Shown: in pieces, positions 35,753 through 45,174 of the stretch | Layout: the number at the start of each line of letters is the position of its first letter | Position numbering within the stretch: the stretch's first letter is position 1 | NCBI RefSeq assembly: GCF_023502395.1 | Contig: NZ_JAMFMB010000001.1 | Location: 124,001-188,000 of the forward strand | Length of the DNA: 64,000 nt | Reading direction: 5' to 3' | From: Ruegeria spongiae | GTDB taxonomy: Bacteria > Pseudomonadota > Alphaproteobacteria > Rhodobacterales > Rhodobacteraceae | Translations under genes and position numbers: made by a program | Notes under the pieces: generated by a model | Told to the model about the DNA's origin: nothing | Databases searched by the model: none | What the model saw: only the letters and a program-made list of their open reading frames with translations

Positions 35753-38365
35753 ATGGCCTCTGACACACAGGGCAATCGCCCACTCAGCGAAGAAGAACTA
35801 CAGGATCTGGTCGCATCCTCGGATGCAGGTGCCCGTGATCCGGTCGGTAACGTAGGGCTTTTTCTCGCCATCGTGGCGGTGATCTGGTCGGTGTTTCAGG
35901 TCATTCTGGCCTCGCCTCTGTCGAACTATATCCTGCCGGGCAGCGTGGTGAACAACTCGCGCCAGATCCATCTGGCCTTTGCCATGTTCCTCGCGTTTTC
36001 CGCCTATCCGGCGTTGAAATCCAGCCCGCGCAACTACATCCCCATCCAGGACTGGATCATGGGGGCCGCCGGATCATTTCTGGCGCTTTATGGCTATTTT
36101 TTCTATCAGAAGATCGTCGATGCGGGTGGTCTGGCCGATGACACCGACAAGTGGTTCGCGCTTGTTGGTCTGCTGTTGCTGTTCGAGGCCGCGCGCCGCG
36201 CGCTTGGCCCGGCAATGGCGATCATCGCGACAATCTTCCTGGCCTATGTCTTTTTCGGCGCGTCCTCGTGGGTTCCTGAAGTGATCCGCTGGAAGGGCGC
36301 CAGCCTGCAAAAGGCGATGAGCCATATGTGGATTACCTCTGAGGGCGTGTTCGGCATCGCTCTGGGCGTGTCCACCAAGTTCGTCTTCCTCTTCGTGCTG
36401 TTCGGCGCGCTGCTGGATAAGGCCGGGGCAGGGAATTATTTCATCAAGATGGCCTTCGGCGCGCTGGGTCACCTGCGCGGTGGTCCGGCCAAAGCCGCTG
36501 TTGTGGGCTCTGCCGCGACGGGGCTTATCTCAGGCTCCTCCATCGCCAATGTTGTCACCACCGGCACCTTCACCATCCCGCTGATGAAGCGGGTCGGCTT
36601 TTCTTCGGAAAAAGCCGGTGCGGTCGAGGTCGCCTCGTCCGTGAACGGGCAGATCATGCCACCGGTGATGGGGGCTGCGGCCTTTCTGATGGTGGAATAT
36701 GTCGGCATCTCTTATGTCGAGGTGATCACCCACGCCTTCCTGCCAGCGGCAATCTCCTACATCGCGCTGGTCTATATCGTGCATCTGGAAGCGGTGAAGC
36801 GGAACATGCCGACCCTGGGCAACCGTGTTGTTTCGATGGGTCGGACCATCGGCGGCATGGCGATCTTCTTCGTCGGGTTCGCAGCACTTTGTTATGGGGT
36901 GCAATACCCGATCAAAGCCATCATCGCGGTGATACCGGGGGCATCAGGCCTTGTGCTGTCGGCCCTTGTTGTCCTCGTCTACCTGTTGCTCTTGAAACTG
37001 GCCTCGGGGGTCAAGGACCTCGTTCCCGATGATCCCAATGCCAAAGAGGTCGAACTGCCGGTGATCGCCGAGATCTACAAGGCGGGGCTCTACTATCTGC
37101 TGCCGATTATCGTGCTGGTCTATTTTCTGATGATCGAACAGAAATCGCCGGGCCTGTCGGCGTTCTGGGCCACGACACTGCTGTTTGCGATCCTGCTGAC
37201 GCAAAAACCGCTCAAGTCGATCTTTCGCGGTGAAAACAGAACCGCCAATGCCTTCATGGAGGGTGTGGTCGACCTCTGGCAGGGGTTGATCGACGGCGCG
37301 CGCAACATGATCGGTATCGCTCTGGCCACCGCCACCGCGGGTGTGATCGTGGGCACCGTGACGCTGACCGGCGTGGGGCAGGTGATGGCTGATCTGGTCG
37401 AGTTCCTGTCGGGCGGCAACCTGATCGCCATGCTGGCCCTTGTCGGTCTGCTCAGCCTGATCCTCGGGATGGGGCTGCCGACCACGGCGAACTATATCGT
37501 CGTCAGCTCGCTGATGGCCGGTGTGGTCGTGGAACTGGGCGCGCAGGACGGGCTGATCGTGCCGCTGATCGCGGTGCATCTGTTTGTATTCTATTTCGGG
37601 ATCATGGCGGATGTGACGCCGCCGGTTGGACTGGCCAGCTTTGCCGCTGCCGCCGTCTCGGGCGGGGATGCGATCAAGACCGGCTTCACCGCGTTCTTCT
37701 ACAGCTTGCGGACCGTGGCGCTGCCGTTTGTGTTCATCTTCAACACCGATCTTCTGCTGATCGATGTGACCTGGACGCAAGGCATACTGGTCGCGATATC
37801 GGCGACCATCGCGATCCTGATCTTCACCGCGGGCACCATGGGCTGGTTCCTGACCAAGAACCGCATCTATGAAAGCGTCGCGCTGATCCTGATCGCCTTC
37901 GCGCTGTTCCGGCCCGATTTCTTCATGGACCGGATCTCGCCCCCGTATCAGTTGATCGAACCGGCGGGTCTGGTCGAGGCTGTTGGTGCCGCACCTGCGG
38001 GCAGCGAAATGCGGATGACCGTCGAAGGACCCGATTTCGACACCGGCGAGATGAAGGAAACCACGCTGCAGCTCACCATTGGCGCGGAGGAGGGCGGTCA
38101 GGCCCGCGTTGACGCGCTTGGCCTGATGCTGCTTCCCGAAGACGGCATCGTGAAGCTGGAGGAGCCTCTCTTCGGCACGCCGGTGGCAGACGACCTGGAC
38201 GAGTTCGATTTCTATGCAGATGACCCCGTCCGCGTGATGACCGTCCTTGCCCCGCAAAGCCAGCCAGCGAAAGAGCTGGTCTTCATTCCCGCGCTGCTGC
38301 TTCTGGGCCTGATCGCCTTCCTGCAGCGCGGCCGTGCCGCAAGACAAACCGAGGTGACCGCATGA
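35753..38365 (+). CDS. TRAP transporter fused permease (DctQM-type, TAXI system)
   Basis: An 870-residue inner-membrane permease in which the small (4-helix) and large (12-helix) TRAP subunits are fused. Motifs of the large subunit include GSAATGLISGSSIANVVTTG, SVNGQIMPPVMGAAAFLMVE and GMGLPTTANYIVVSSLMAGV. A C-terminal extracytoplasmic region (about residues 730-840) with EMRMTVEGPDFDTGEMKETT resembles DUF3394. It imports the ligand of the TAXI protein using an ion gradient. GGGAG precedes ATG 35753. The stop overlaps the Usp gene (ATGA). Confidence 0.93.
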   Translation: MASDTQGNRPLSEEELQDLVASSDAGARDPVGNVGLFLAIVAVIWSVFQVILASPLSNYILPGSVVNNSRQIHLAFAMFLAFSAYPALKSSPRNYIPIQDWIMGAAGSFLALYGYFFYQKIVDAGGLADDTDKWFALVGLLLLFEAARRALGPAMAIIATIFLAYVFFGASSWVPEVIRWKGASLQKAMSHMWITSEGVFGIALGVSTKFVFLFVLFGALLDKAGAGNYFIKMAFGALGHLRGGPAKAAVVGSAATGLISGSSIANVVTTGTFTIPLMKRVGFSSEKAGAVEVASSVNGQIMPPVMGAAAFLMVEYVGISYVEVITHAFLPAAISYIALVYIVHLEAVKRNMPTLGNRVVSMGRTIGGMAIFFVGFAALCYGVQYPIKAIIAVIPGASGLVLSALVVLVYLLLLKLASGVKDLVPDDPNAKEVELPVIAEIYKAGLYYLLPIIVLVYFLMIEQKSPGLSAFWATTLLFAILLTQKPLKSIFRGENRTANAFMEGVVDLWQGLIDGARNMIGIALATATAGVIVGTVTLTGVGQVMADLVEFLSGGNLIAMLALVGLLSLILGMGLPTTANYIVVSSLMAGVVVELGAQDGLIVPLIAVHLFVFYFGIMADVTPPVGLASFAAAAVSGGDAIKTGFTAFFYSLRTVALPFVFIFNTDLLLIDVTWTQGILVAISATIAILIFTAGTMGWFLTKNRIYESVALILIAFALFRPDFFMDRISPPYQLIEPAGLVEAVGAAPAGSEMRMTVEGPDFDTGEMKETTLQLTIGAEEGGQARVDALGLMLLPEDGIVKLEEPLFGTPVADDLDEFDFYADDPVRVMTVLAPQSQPAKELVFIPALLLLGLIAFLQRGRAARQTEVTA

Positions 38366-38793
38366 CCCGCTCCGTTCTTTGTGCCGTCGATGCCGGCAAG
38401 CCCGAAAGTGATGCCGAGGTGCTGCGCCAGGCCGCGCGTCTGGCTGACCTGGACGATGCGCAGCTGGATGTCGTAACCGTGTTGCCGGATTTCGGCGAAT
38501 CCTTTGTCTCGCAATTCTTTGAGCCGCAGCATCACGAGCACGCCATTCAGCAAGCGCAGCAGGCGCTGGAGGATCTGAGCAAATCGGTGCTGGGCGAGGG
38601 GCGTAGCGCCAAGATCCGCCATGTGGTGGCAACCGGCTCGGCCTATCAGGAAATCCTGAAAACCGCCCAGAGCGCGGGCAGCGACCTGATCGTGATCGGT
38701 GCGCACCGACCGGACCTCAAGGACTATCTGCTGGGTCCGAACGCGGCGCGGGTGGTGCGGCATTCCACGGTTTCGGTTTACGTGGTGCGCTGA
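38362..38793 (+). CDS. Universal stress protein, UspA family
   Basis: A 143-residue Usp fold. Strand 1 reads SVLCAVDAGKPESDAEVLRQ, and the nucleotide-binding end is GSDLIVIGAHRPDLKDYLLGPNAARVV, then RHSTVSVYVVR. The G-2x-G-9x-G(S/T) ATP motif is altered, because RPDLKDYLLGPNA replaces the usual GxxGxxx segment, so ATP binding is uncertain. It is coupled to the TRAP permease (ATGA overlap), a common pairing in which the Usp may regulate the transporter. Confidence 0.9.
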   Translation: MTRSVLCAVDAGKPESDAEVLRQAARLADLDDAQLDVVTVLPDFGESFVSQFFEPQHHEHAIQQAQQALEDLSKSVLGEGRSAKIRHVVATGSAYQEILKTAQSAGSDLIVIGAHRPDLKDYLLGPNAARVVRHSTVSVYVVR

Positions 38794-38868
38794 ACCAACC
38801 TATGTCGGACTTGCCTTGAGCGGTTCAGGGGCTGCATTCTGCCACCACACCAAACGGAGTGGTGAGAG

Positions 38869-40011
38869 ATGCAATACCAGCCCTTGTCCGAAGTTCGAGA
38901 CACTCTGAAGGTCCAATGGTACCGCTCAAAGATGCCGCCCCAGCGGTTCCGGGCGCTGTCCAGGCGCAGCGACCGGCAAGGCTGGAAACAGGCAGGCGGG
39001 CATCTGGCGCTTTTTTGTCTGACCGGTACGGTAACCTACTGGGCTTGGGCGCAGGGGGTCTGGCCGGTCTTCCTGCTTGCACTGTTTTGTCATGGCACGG
39101 TCGCAAGTTTCTTTCGCGGCACCGCCACCCATGAACTTGGCCATGGCACCGTGTTCGAGACCAAATGGCTCAACAAGCTGTTCCTCTATCTGTTCAGCCT
39201 GATCAGTTGGTGGAACCCGTTCGATTATGCCGCCAGCCACACCTATCATCACCGCTATACGCTGCACCCCGAGGGCGATCGCGAGAACCTGCTGCCCCTG
39301 CATCCAAATGTGGGACGGACATTCCTGTTGCAGCTTTTCACGATCAACCTGCTGACCCAGCCGGGGCGCACTTTTGGCAAGGGAGGGTTTTTGTCGACGG
39401 TGTGGATCACGTTGCTGGACGCCATGGGCCGGATCGGGCCGACCGATATTCCCTTCAACGAGTGGCTGCAGGCCCTGCATACGGATCAGCCCGAGCAGCA
39501 TCGCCGCTCGATCTGGTGGTCGCGGACGCAATTGGCTTTTCATGGCGCGGTGCTGGTACTGGCGATTGCGACGGGGCAATGGGTTTTGCCGCTGATCCTG
39601 ACCGTGCCCAGCTACATCGCCAACTGGCTTAGCTATTTCGTCGCACTTCCCCAGCATTGCGGGCTGGTGGAAAACACCAGTGATTTCCGAAAATCCACCC
39701 GCTCGATCCACCTGCTGAAACCGGTCGAGTTCCTGTACTGGCACATGAACTGGCATACCGAGCATCACATGTATGCGGGCATTCCCTGCTATAACCTGCC
39801 AGCGCTGGCCGCCGAGATACGCGACGACATGCCCGAACCGCGCAGCCTGCGCGGGGCCTGGCGCGAGATGCTCGACACGTGGGAACGGCAGAAGGTTAAT
39901 CCCGGTTACGCTTTTGACACGCCGTTGCCCGCGACCGCCCAAACCCAGCGGCGCAAGGCCGGGCAGGGCGAGGCCTCGATCGGGGACCTTGCACCAGAAG
40001 GGCTGACGTGA
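38869..40011 (+). CDS. Membrane fatty acid desaturase family protein
   Basis: A 380-residue di-iron membrane desaturase/hydroxylase. The three histidine boxes are HELGHG near residue 88, HTYHHRYTLHPEGDREN near residue 124 and HTEHHMYAGIPCYN near residue 300, interspersed with hydrophobic helices. It would introduce a double bond or hydroxyl into a fatty acyl or related chain, and needs an electron donor not found here. It ends 4 bases before the convergent ABC ATPase stop. The exact substrate is open: lipid acyl chain, carotenoid or other. Confidence 0.87.
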   Translation: MQYQPLSEVRDTLKVQWYRSKMPPQRFRALSRRSDRQGWKQAGGHLALFCLTGTVTYWAWAQGVWPVFLLALFCHGTVASFFRGTATHELGHGTVFETKWLNKLFLYLFSLISWWNPFDYAASHTYHHRYTLHPEGDRENLLPLHPNVGRTFLLQLFTINLLTQPGRTFGKGGFLSTVWITLLDAMGRIGPTDIPFNEWLQALHTDQPEQHRRSIWWSRTQLAFHGAVLVLAIATGQWVLPLILTVPSYIANWLSYFVALPQHCGLVENTSDFRKSTRSIHLLKPVEFLYWHMNWHTEHHMYAGIPCYNLPALAAEIRDDMPEPRSLRGAWREMLDTWERQKVNPGYAFDTPLPATAQTQRRKAGQGEASIGDLAPEGLT

Positions 40012-40015
40012 CCGC

Positions 40016-41731
40016 TTAGCTTTCCGCCTCGAGATTTTCGGTCGAAAGATCGTCGAGCCGGGGCATCAGCTCCAGCAGCTCGCGGGCATAGTCGGTTTGC
40101 GGGTTGGCAAAGAGATCGTCGGTGGTTTGAATCTCGGCAATCTTGCCGCGCTTCATCACCGCCACCCGATCACACATCTGGCGCACCACCGGCAGGTCAT
40201 GGGAAATGAACAGCATGGTCAGGCCCAGATGCTCCTGCAGGTCCTTGAGGATGTTGAGGATCTGCGCCTGGATCGACACGTCCAGCGCCGAGGTCGGCTC
40301 GTCACAGATCAGGAAACGCGGCTGGGTCGCCAAGGCGCGGGCGATGGAAATCCGCTGGCGTTGGCCGCCTGAAAATTCATGCGGGAATTTCAGCGCCGCC
40401 TCAGCCCCCAGACCGACCTGATCCAGCAACTCGCGCACCCTCTGGTCGATGGCGTCGCCTGCCAGCAGGCGGTGGTGGCGGATCGGTTCGGCCACGATGT
40501 CATCGACCCGCATGCGCGGGTTGAGCGAGGAAAAGGGATCCTGAAAGATCATCTGGATGTCCTGGCGATAGGCGTTCAGCGCCGCTTTGTCGCTCAGGTC
40601 GCTGACCACCTGGCCGTCGAAAGTGATACGGCCCTCGTCGACGTTGTAAAGCCCCGCGATCATTCGCGCGACAGTTGACTTGCCCGAGCCGGATTCACCC
40701 ACCACGCCGAACACTTCACCCGGTTTGATGTCGAAACTCACTGAATCAACGGCGGTGAAATATTCCCGATCCCAGGGCAGTAATCCCTTGCGCAGCAGAA
40801 ACCGCTTGGTGATGCCTTCGATCTGGAACAGCGGCTTTGACATGTCATTGTCGGTCTTGGGCCAGTTGCGCGCCAGATCCTCGATGGCAAAACGGGTCTC
40901 GCGTCCGCCATAGCTGATCTGCGGAAAACGGTGCAGTTTGAGCGTCGGGCGCGGCACGGCGGCGATCAGCGATTTGGTGTAAGGGTGTTGGGGATTGCCC
41001 ATGATCTCGTGCGTGGGCCCGCTTTCCACCGGTTCGCCATCATACATCACGGTGACCAGATCGGTGGTCTCGGCAATCACGCCCATATCATGGGTCACCA
41101 GGATCACGCCGACCTGACGCTCGCGCGCAAGCTCCTTGATCAGGTCGAGAATCTGCGCCTGCACCGCCACATCCAGTGCGGTGGTCGGCTCATCCGCGAT
41201 GATCACATCGGGGTCCGAGCACAGCGCCAGCGCGATCACCACCCGCTGCCGCATCCCGCCCGAGAACTGATGCGGGTATTGGTTCAACCTTGTATCAGGA
41301 TCGGGGATGCCAACCCGGTCGATCAGATCGCGGGCGCGTTTGGTGGCCTCGCCGTCCGAGATGTCGTGATGGGCCAGAATCGTCTCGACCAGTTGTTCCT
41401 TGACCGTGAACAGCGGGTTCAGCGAGGTCAGCGGGTCCTGAAAGATCATTGAGATACGGCGCCCGCGCAGCTTGCGCATGGCCTCGTCATCCAGCCCGCT
41501 GATCTGGTCACCCTTGAAGCTGATGACACCGGCGGTGATGTGGCCGGGCCGCTCCAGCAGGCCCAGCACGGCGGCGCCGATGGTGGATTTCCCGGCCCCG
41601 GATTCGCCCACCAGCCCGTGGATCTGGCCCGGTTGGACGGTCAGGGAGGCATGGTTCACCGCCCGGAACACCTTGCGCCGGGTGGGGAATTCGACGGTCA
41701 GGTCTTTGATGTCGAGTAAAGTATCAGTCAC
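40016..41731 (-). CDS. Fused dipeptide/oligopeptide ABC ATPase (DppD-DppF type)
   Basis: A 571-residue protein with two ABC domains, each with its own motifs. Domain 1 has GESGAGKST, LSGG-type FSGGMRQR and VIIADEPTTALD. Domain 2 has GESGSGKST, FSGGQRQR and LICDEPTSALD. It powers import through the two permeases encoded upstream. I choose GTG 41731, whose GTGA overlap joins it to the stop of the hypothetical gene. GTG at 41746 is also in frame. It is the last gene of the operon. Confidence 0.92.
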   Translation of the reverse strand: MTDTLLDIKDLTVEFPTRRKVFRAVNHASLTVQPGQIHGLVGESGAGKSTIGAAVLGLLERPGHITAGVISFKGDQISGLDDEAMRKLRGRRISMIFQDPLTSLNPLFTVKEQLVETILAHHDISDGEATKRARDLIDRVGIPDPDTRLNQYPHQFSGGMRQRVVIALALCSDPDVIIADEPTTALDVAVQAQILDLIKELARERQVGVILVTHDMGVIAETTDLVTVMYDGEPVESGPTHEIMGNPQHPYTKSLIAAVPRPTLKLHRFPQISYGGRETRFAIEDLARNWPKTDNDMSKPLFQIEGITKRFLLRKGLLPWDREYFTAVDSVSFDIKPGEVFGVVGESGSGKSTVARMIAGLYNVDEGRITFDGQVVSDLSDKAALNAYRQDIQMIFQDPFSSLNPRMRVDDIVAEPIRHHRLLAGDAIDQRVRELLDQVGLGAEAALKFPHEFSGGQRQRISIARALATQPRFLICDEPTSALDVSIQAQILNILKDLQEHLGLTMLFISHDLPVVRQMCDRVAVMKRGKIAEIQTTDDLFANPQTDYARELLELMPRLDDLSTENLEAES

Positions 41732-42153
41732 AAGCAAGGGTTCCACACGGGCTCACGATCAGTCGCAAGCAGTTCGTCTATTTCAGATCGGAATTCGGCC
41801 GAGGCTGCCGCGATGTTGTCAAGCCATTCCATCCATCCGTCGGCTGCCAAATCTTCGCAAGTTGCATCGTGTAGGTCACCGTGCTCCTCCTCGAACACGT
41901 CTAAATCCGATGCGGTAGAAGTTGAGTTGCGCAGAACAAAAGCACGATGTTGGTCGACGCCGTAGTCAAGCACTGAAGTCAGGTCTTTGTCGCTGGCAAG
42001 GCACACCGATGCCATTTCTCTAAGGGCCGCAGTGATTGCGTAGCTACACAGCACGGCGCCACGCGGGTCCACCGTGGGTTGCTCTTCTGAGCGAGCAACG
42101 CCACCGAAGAGGCACAACACGGCAGCACTGGACAACATGTACTTCGTAATCAT
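41728..42153 (-). CDS. Hypothetical secreted cysteine protein inside the peptide-ABC operon
   Basis: A 141-residue unrecognised protein with a signal peptide (MITKYMLSSAAVLCLFGGVA, cleaved near ARSEEQ). The mature part has four cysteines (VLCSY, SVCLAS, ATCEDL, WNPCL), suited to two disulfides in the periplasm, and is acidic. It overlaps the permease stop upstream as ATGA and the ATPase start downstream as GTGA, so it is an integral translational link in the operon. By eye its GC content is lower than that of the neighbours. No function can be assigned. Confidence 0.7.
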   Translation of the reverse strand: MITKYMLSSAAVLCLFGGVARSEEQPTVDPRGAVLCSYAITAALREMASVCLASDKDLTSVLDYGVDQHRAFVLRNSTSTASDLDVFEEEHGDLHDATCEDLAADGWMEWLDNIAAASAEFRSEIDELLATDREPVWNPCL

Positions 42154-43106
42154 CGCAGCTTCGGATTCAGGGCGTCGCGCAGCCAGTCACCCAGCAGGTT
42201 GACGGACAGGGCAAGGGCCAGAAGGGTGATAGCGGGAAAGAACAGGATCCACCATTCGCCAGAGAACAGGAAGCCCTGTCCGATGCGGATCAGCGTGCCC
42301 AGCGAGGGTTGAGTCGGTGGCGCGCCGACGCCGAGAAAGCTCAGCGTTGCTTCGGCGATGATCGCCAGCGCCAGCGAGATGGTCGAGATCACCAGCACCG
42401 GCGACAGCACGTTGGGCAGGATATGGCGGAACATGATCGGCAGCGGCCCGCGCCCGATCAGGCGGGCGGCCTGCACGTATTCCTTGTTCTTTTCGACCAG
42501 AGCGGCGCCGCGCACCACGCGGGCGAACTGCACCCAGTCCGACAGGGCGATGGCCACGATCAGCACCCAGATCGCCATCTGATTGCGGTATTCCGGCGGG
42601 GTTATCCCCTTGGCGATGCCAAAGATCAGCATGGCCACCAGAATGGCAGGAAAAGTCAGCTGCACATCGGCCACGCGCATGATGAGTGTTTCGACCCAAC
42701 CACCCACGTAAGCGGCGACCAAACCAAGGACCACTCCGATCACCATCGCCAGCAGCACCGCCGAGATGCCCACAAAAAGCGAGATCCGCATGCCGTAAAG
42801 GATGGTCGAGAACACATCGCGCCCCTGATCGTCCGTGCCCAGCAGGAATGTGTCCTGCGTGAACGCGTTGGGTTGGCCCGGCGGGGTAAAGCCATTCATC
42901 AGGTTCAGCGTGGCCGGATCAAACGGGTTATGCGGCGCGATCCAGGGGGCAAACAACGCCGCCAGAAACAGGACCAGCACAACCAGCAGTGCCACGATGG
43001 CAACCGGAGAATGGCGGAAAGCATAGGCGAAATCGCTGTCCCACATCTGCGCCAGCCGCGAGGGCTGAGCCACGTCAGAGGCGGGTTTCTCGGTCACATC
43101 GCTCAT
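42150..43106 (-). CDS. Dipeptide/oligopeptide ABC permease, DppC type
   Basis: A 318-residue permease with an N-terminal helix near residues 35-55 and the cytoplasmic N-domain of OppC/DppC proteins (WIAPHNPFDPATLNLMNGFT, GTDDQGRDVFSTILYGMRIS). The EAA loop is in AARLIGRGPLPIMFRHILPN. SFLGVGAPPTQPSLGTLI is typical of the family. It overlaps the DppB-type gene by ATGA and pairs with it in the membrane. Confidence 0.92.
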   Translation of the reverse strand: MSDVTEKPASDVAQPSRLAQMWDSDFAYAFRHSPVAIVALLVVLVLFLAALFAPWIAPHNPFDPATLNLMNGFTPPGQPNAFTQDTFLLGTDDQGRDVFSTILYGMRISLFVGISAVLLAMVIGVVLGLVAAYVGGWVETLIMRVADVQLTFPAILVAMLIFGIAKGITPPEYRNQMAIWVLIVAIALSDWVQFARVVRGAALVEKNKEYVQAARLIGRGPLPIMFRHILPNVLSPVLVISTISLALAIIAEATLSFLGVGAPPTQPSLGTLIRIGQGFLFSGEWWILFFPAITLLALALSVNLLGDWLRDALNPKLR

Positions 43107-44080
43107 GTCGTTCTCCCGTCGATACGCAGGCGCGGGTCGATCGCGTAGTACAGCAGATCAACGATCAGGTTAATGCTTACGAACATCACCGAGATCAGCA
43201 TCAGATAGGCCGCCATCACCGGGATATCGACGAACTGGATCGCGTTGATGAACAGCAGACCCACGCCCGGCCACTGGAACACCGTCTCGGTGATGATGGC
43301 AAAAGCGATGATCGAGCCCAGTTGCAAGCCTGTCACCGTGATCACCGGCACCAGGGTGTTCTTCAGCGCGTGGCGGAAGTTGACAACCCGGTCGCTCAGC
43401 CCGCGGGCACGGGCAAAGCGGACGTAATCGGCGCGCAGCACCTCAAGCATCTCTGAGCGGACCAGCCGCATGATCAGCGTCATCTGATAAAGCCCAAGCG
43501 TTATTGCCGGTAATATCAATGCCTTGAGGCCAGACGCTGTCAGGAACCCGGTGGACCATCCGCCGATCCTCACCGTTTCGCCGCGGCCGAAACTGGGCAA
43601 CAGGTCCAACTCGACCGAGAAGATATAGATCAGCAATATGCCGATCAGGAAGGTGGGCAGGGAAACCCCGATCAAACTGACCGTCATGATGGCATTGGCC
43701 GCAAAGCCTTGTCGTCGGATTGCGGTAAAGACGCCCAGGCCAATACCCAGGGTGATCGCCAGAAAGCCCGAGACGGCAGCCAGTTCCAGCGTGGCGGGCG
43801 CGCGTTCGGCGATGATGGTCGAGACGGGCCTCCCTTGCCGGTAAGAGACGCCGAAATTGCCCTGAACCGCGCCTCGCAGGAATTTGGCATATTGCACCAC
43901 AAACGGCTGATCGAGGCCCAGATCGCTGCGCAGCCGGTCAATGTCGGCCTGGGTGCGTTCCTGCCCCAGCATGTTGTCGATCGGATCGCCGACAAAGCGG
44001 AACATCGAAAACGCGACCAGCCCAACCACGAGCAGGACAATGACGGACTGAAAGACACGGCGGAGAATGTAGGATAGCAT
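43103..44080 (-). CDS. Dipeptide/oligopeptide ABC permease, DppB type
   Basis: A 325-residue permease: N-terminal helix with ILRRVFQSVIVLLVVGLVAF, then RLRSDLGLDQPFVVQYAKFL of the DppB N-domain. The EAA loop is in FARARGLSDRVVNFRHALKN, followed by the helix VFQWPGVGLLFINAIQFVDI. It is preceded on the strand by two unrecognised genes (44129-45120) that separate it from the binding protein at 45206. Confidence 0.92.
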   Translation of the reverse strand: MLSYILRRVFQSVIVLLVVGLVAFSMFRFVGDPIDNMLGQERTQADIDRLRSDLGLDQPFVVQYAKFLRGAVQGNFGVSYRQGRPVSTIIAERAPATLELAAVSGFLAITLGIGLGVFTAIRRQGFAANAIMTVSLIGVSLPTFLIGILLIYIFSVELDLLPSFGRGETVRIGGWSTGFLTASGLKALILPAITLGLYQMTLIMRLVRSEMLEVLRADYVRFARARGLSDRVVNFRHALKNTLVPVITVTGLQLGSIIAFAIITETVFQWPGVGLLFINAIQFVDIPVMAAYLMLISVMFVSINLIVDLLYYAIDPRLRIDGRTT

Positions 44081-44128
44081 TCCCGAGTATGAATATTACA
44101 GCGCCCCCGCGGTCAAGCTGAAAACCGC

Positions 44129-44734
44129 TCAGGGCAGCGCGCGATAGACTGGCCAGACAAGCCAGGCCCGCCGCATGGATGCCAGAAACCGCCAACCCTT
44201 GATCTTTTCGTTGACCTCTTCGGCATAGATTGCCCAGTAAAGGTCGGGCGTATCCTGACCGGTAATCCTGTCATCGGATTGGAATCCTGCCCAAAATGCG
44301 GATTTGAATACCTGCGCCGGCCAAAGGCGGCTTTTGGGGTCCTTCGCGTCATCATAAAACAGGGCACCCAGAAACGTGGAGATCGCCCCGACGATCAAAG
44401 TCGTCACCGCAGTGCGTTCGTCATCGGGCAATGGGTATGCGCCCCCTTGGCCCGCGAACAAACCGGGCAACCAAAGCGAAAACGCAAACCCGAACCGGGT
44501 TGCGATGGCGATCAGGGCAAACAACCCGAACCACCAGAGGAAAATGAACAGTGTACAGAGCGGCATAAGCCGGGGCAGCGTCCATTTTCCGATCCAACGC
44601 AGGACCAGCGTTGTCAAAAACACGAATAAAAGCACCAAGGTCACGCCCCAGTTGGGGTCTTGAAAGTGCAAATACGCGCCGGTCAAAGACGCCACAAAGA
44701 TCAGCAGCAGATCCAGTGCATGTTTCTTTGTCAT
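44129..44734 (-). CDS. Hypothetical four-helix membrane protein
   Basis: A 201-residue unrecognised protein with hydrophobic helices at roughly residues 8-24, 29-45, 55-80 and 110-125, ending in a hydrophilic C-terminus rich in Trp (AFWAGFQSDD, MRRAWLVWPVYRALP). Its start overlaps the stop of the preceding 129-residue gene (ATGA), so the two are co-translated. The pair lies between an ABC binding-protein gene and its permeases and looks lower in GC than its neighbours by eye. It could be a membrane partner or immunity-type protein for the small protein, but no motif supports a role. Confidence 0.65.
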   Translation of the reverse strand: MTKKHALDLLLIFVASLTGAYLHFQDPNWGVTLVLLFVFLTTLVLRWIGKWTLPRLMPLCTLFIFLWWFGLFALIAIATRFGFAFSLWLPGLFAGQGGAYPLPDDERTAVTTLIVGAISTFLGALFYDDAKDPKSRLWPAQVFKSAFWAGFQSDDRITGQDTPDLYWAIYAEEVNEKIKGWRFLASMRRAWLVWPVYRALP

Positions 44735-45120
44735 GGCGCGATCTTGTTGCCGTGTTTGTCAAAGACATGCTGCGGATCATGATCGCATCGCAACACCGCT
44801 TTACCTGCAGCGGTGGTGCCCGGATGCAGATCGCTCGGAGGGCGCCCAAATGTGCACCCTTTGAAAACCTTGCGGACGATACCGGCAATACTGCCCATTG
44901 CCTGCGCCTTCAATCGACCGCCCGTAAGGTCAGGCGTGCCAAAGTTCTTGAATTTGTCAGACAAACCGGGGATCGGCACGGGTCGACCCCCTTTGGTTCT
45001 GCCATGCGCCTCGCTGGCATGCAGGGCTTCAAGCAGTTCCATGTCTGAATCCATTTGGGACACCAGCCGCTTGATTTCGTCGGGTTTCAGTTCATTGTCT
45101 TCGCGGAACTCAAGATCCAT
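44731..45120 (-). CDS. Hypothetical 129-residue protein, coupled to a membrane protein
   Basis: A soluble unrecognised protein with a charged N-terminal helix region (LEFREDNELKPDEIKRLVSQ) and a basic, Gly/Pro-rich C-terminal half (GRPPSDLHPGTTAAGKAVLR, then CDHDPQHVFDKHGN). The C-terminal CDHDPQHVFDKHG stretch, with one Cys and three His, could be a metal site. No homologous family comes to mind. The start has GAGG 7 bases upstream, and the 85-base AT-rich gap in front carries a candidate -10. It overlaps the 201-residue gene. Confidence 0.65.
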   Translation of the reverse strand: MDLEFREDNELKPDEIKRLVSQMDSDMELLEALHASEAHGRTKGGRPVPIPGLSDKFKNFGTPDLTGGRLKAQAMGSIAGIVRKVFKGCTFGRPPSDLHPGTTAAGKAVLRCDHDPQHVFDKHGNKIAP

Positions 45121-45168
45121 AAAAATACCTCAAAACAATTGCGCAAAATACGTGCGTGCATCCCCGAG

Positions 45169-45174
45169 ATTATC
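45169..45174 (-). promoter_or_regulatory. Candidate -10 element for the orphan pair
   Basis: On the minus strand GATAAT is a good -10, inside an AT-rich gap (45121-45205) between the binding-protein gene and the orphan pair. The matching -35 region (GCTTTT or CTTTTG) is weak. It suggests that the pair can be transcribed on its own rather than only by read-through. Confidence 0.35.

Noticed and set aside
32058-35783. Open frame of 1241 codons on the minus strand
   Set aside because: It lies antisense to pgi, the dmdB-like gene and the TAXI gene, which have clear family motifs. Its translation is rich in Arg, Gly and His with no motifs, as expected of a shadow frame in GC-rich DNA.
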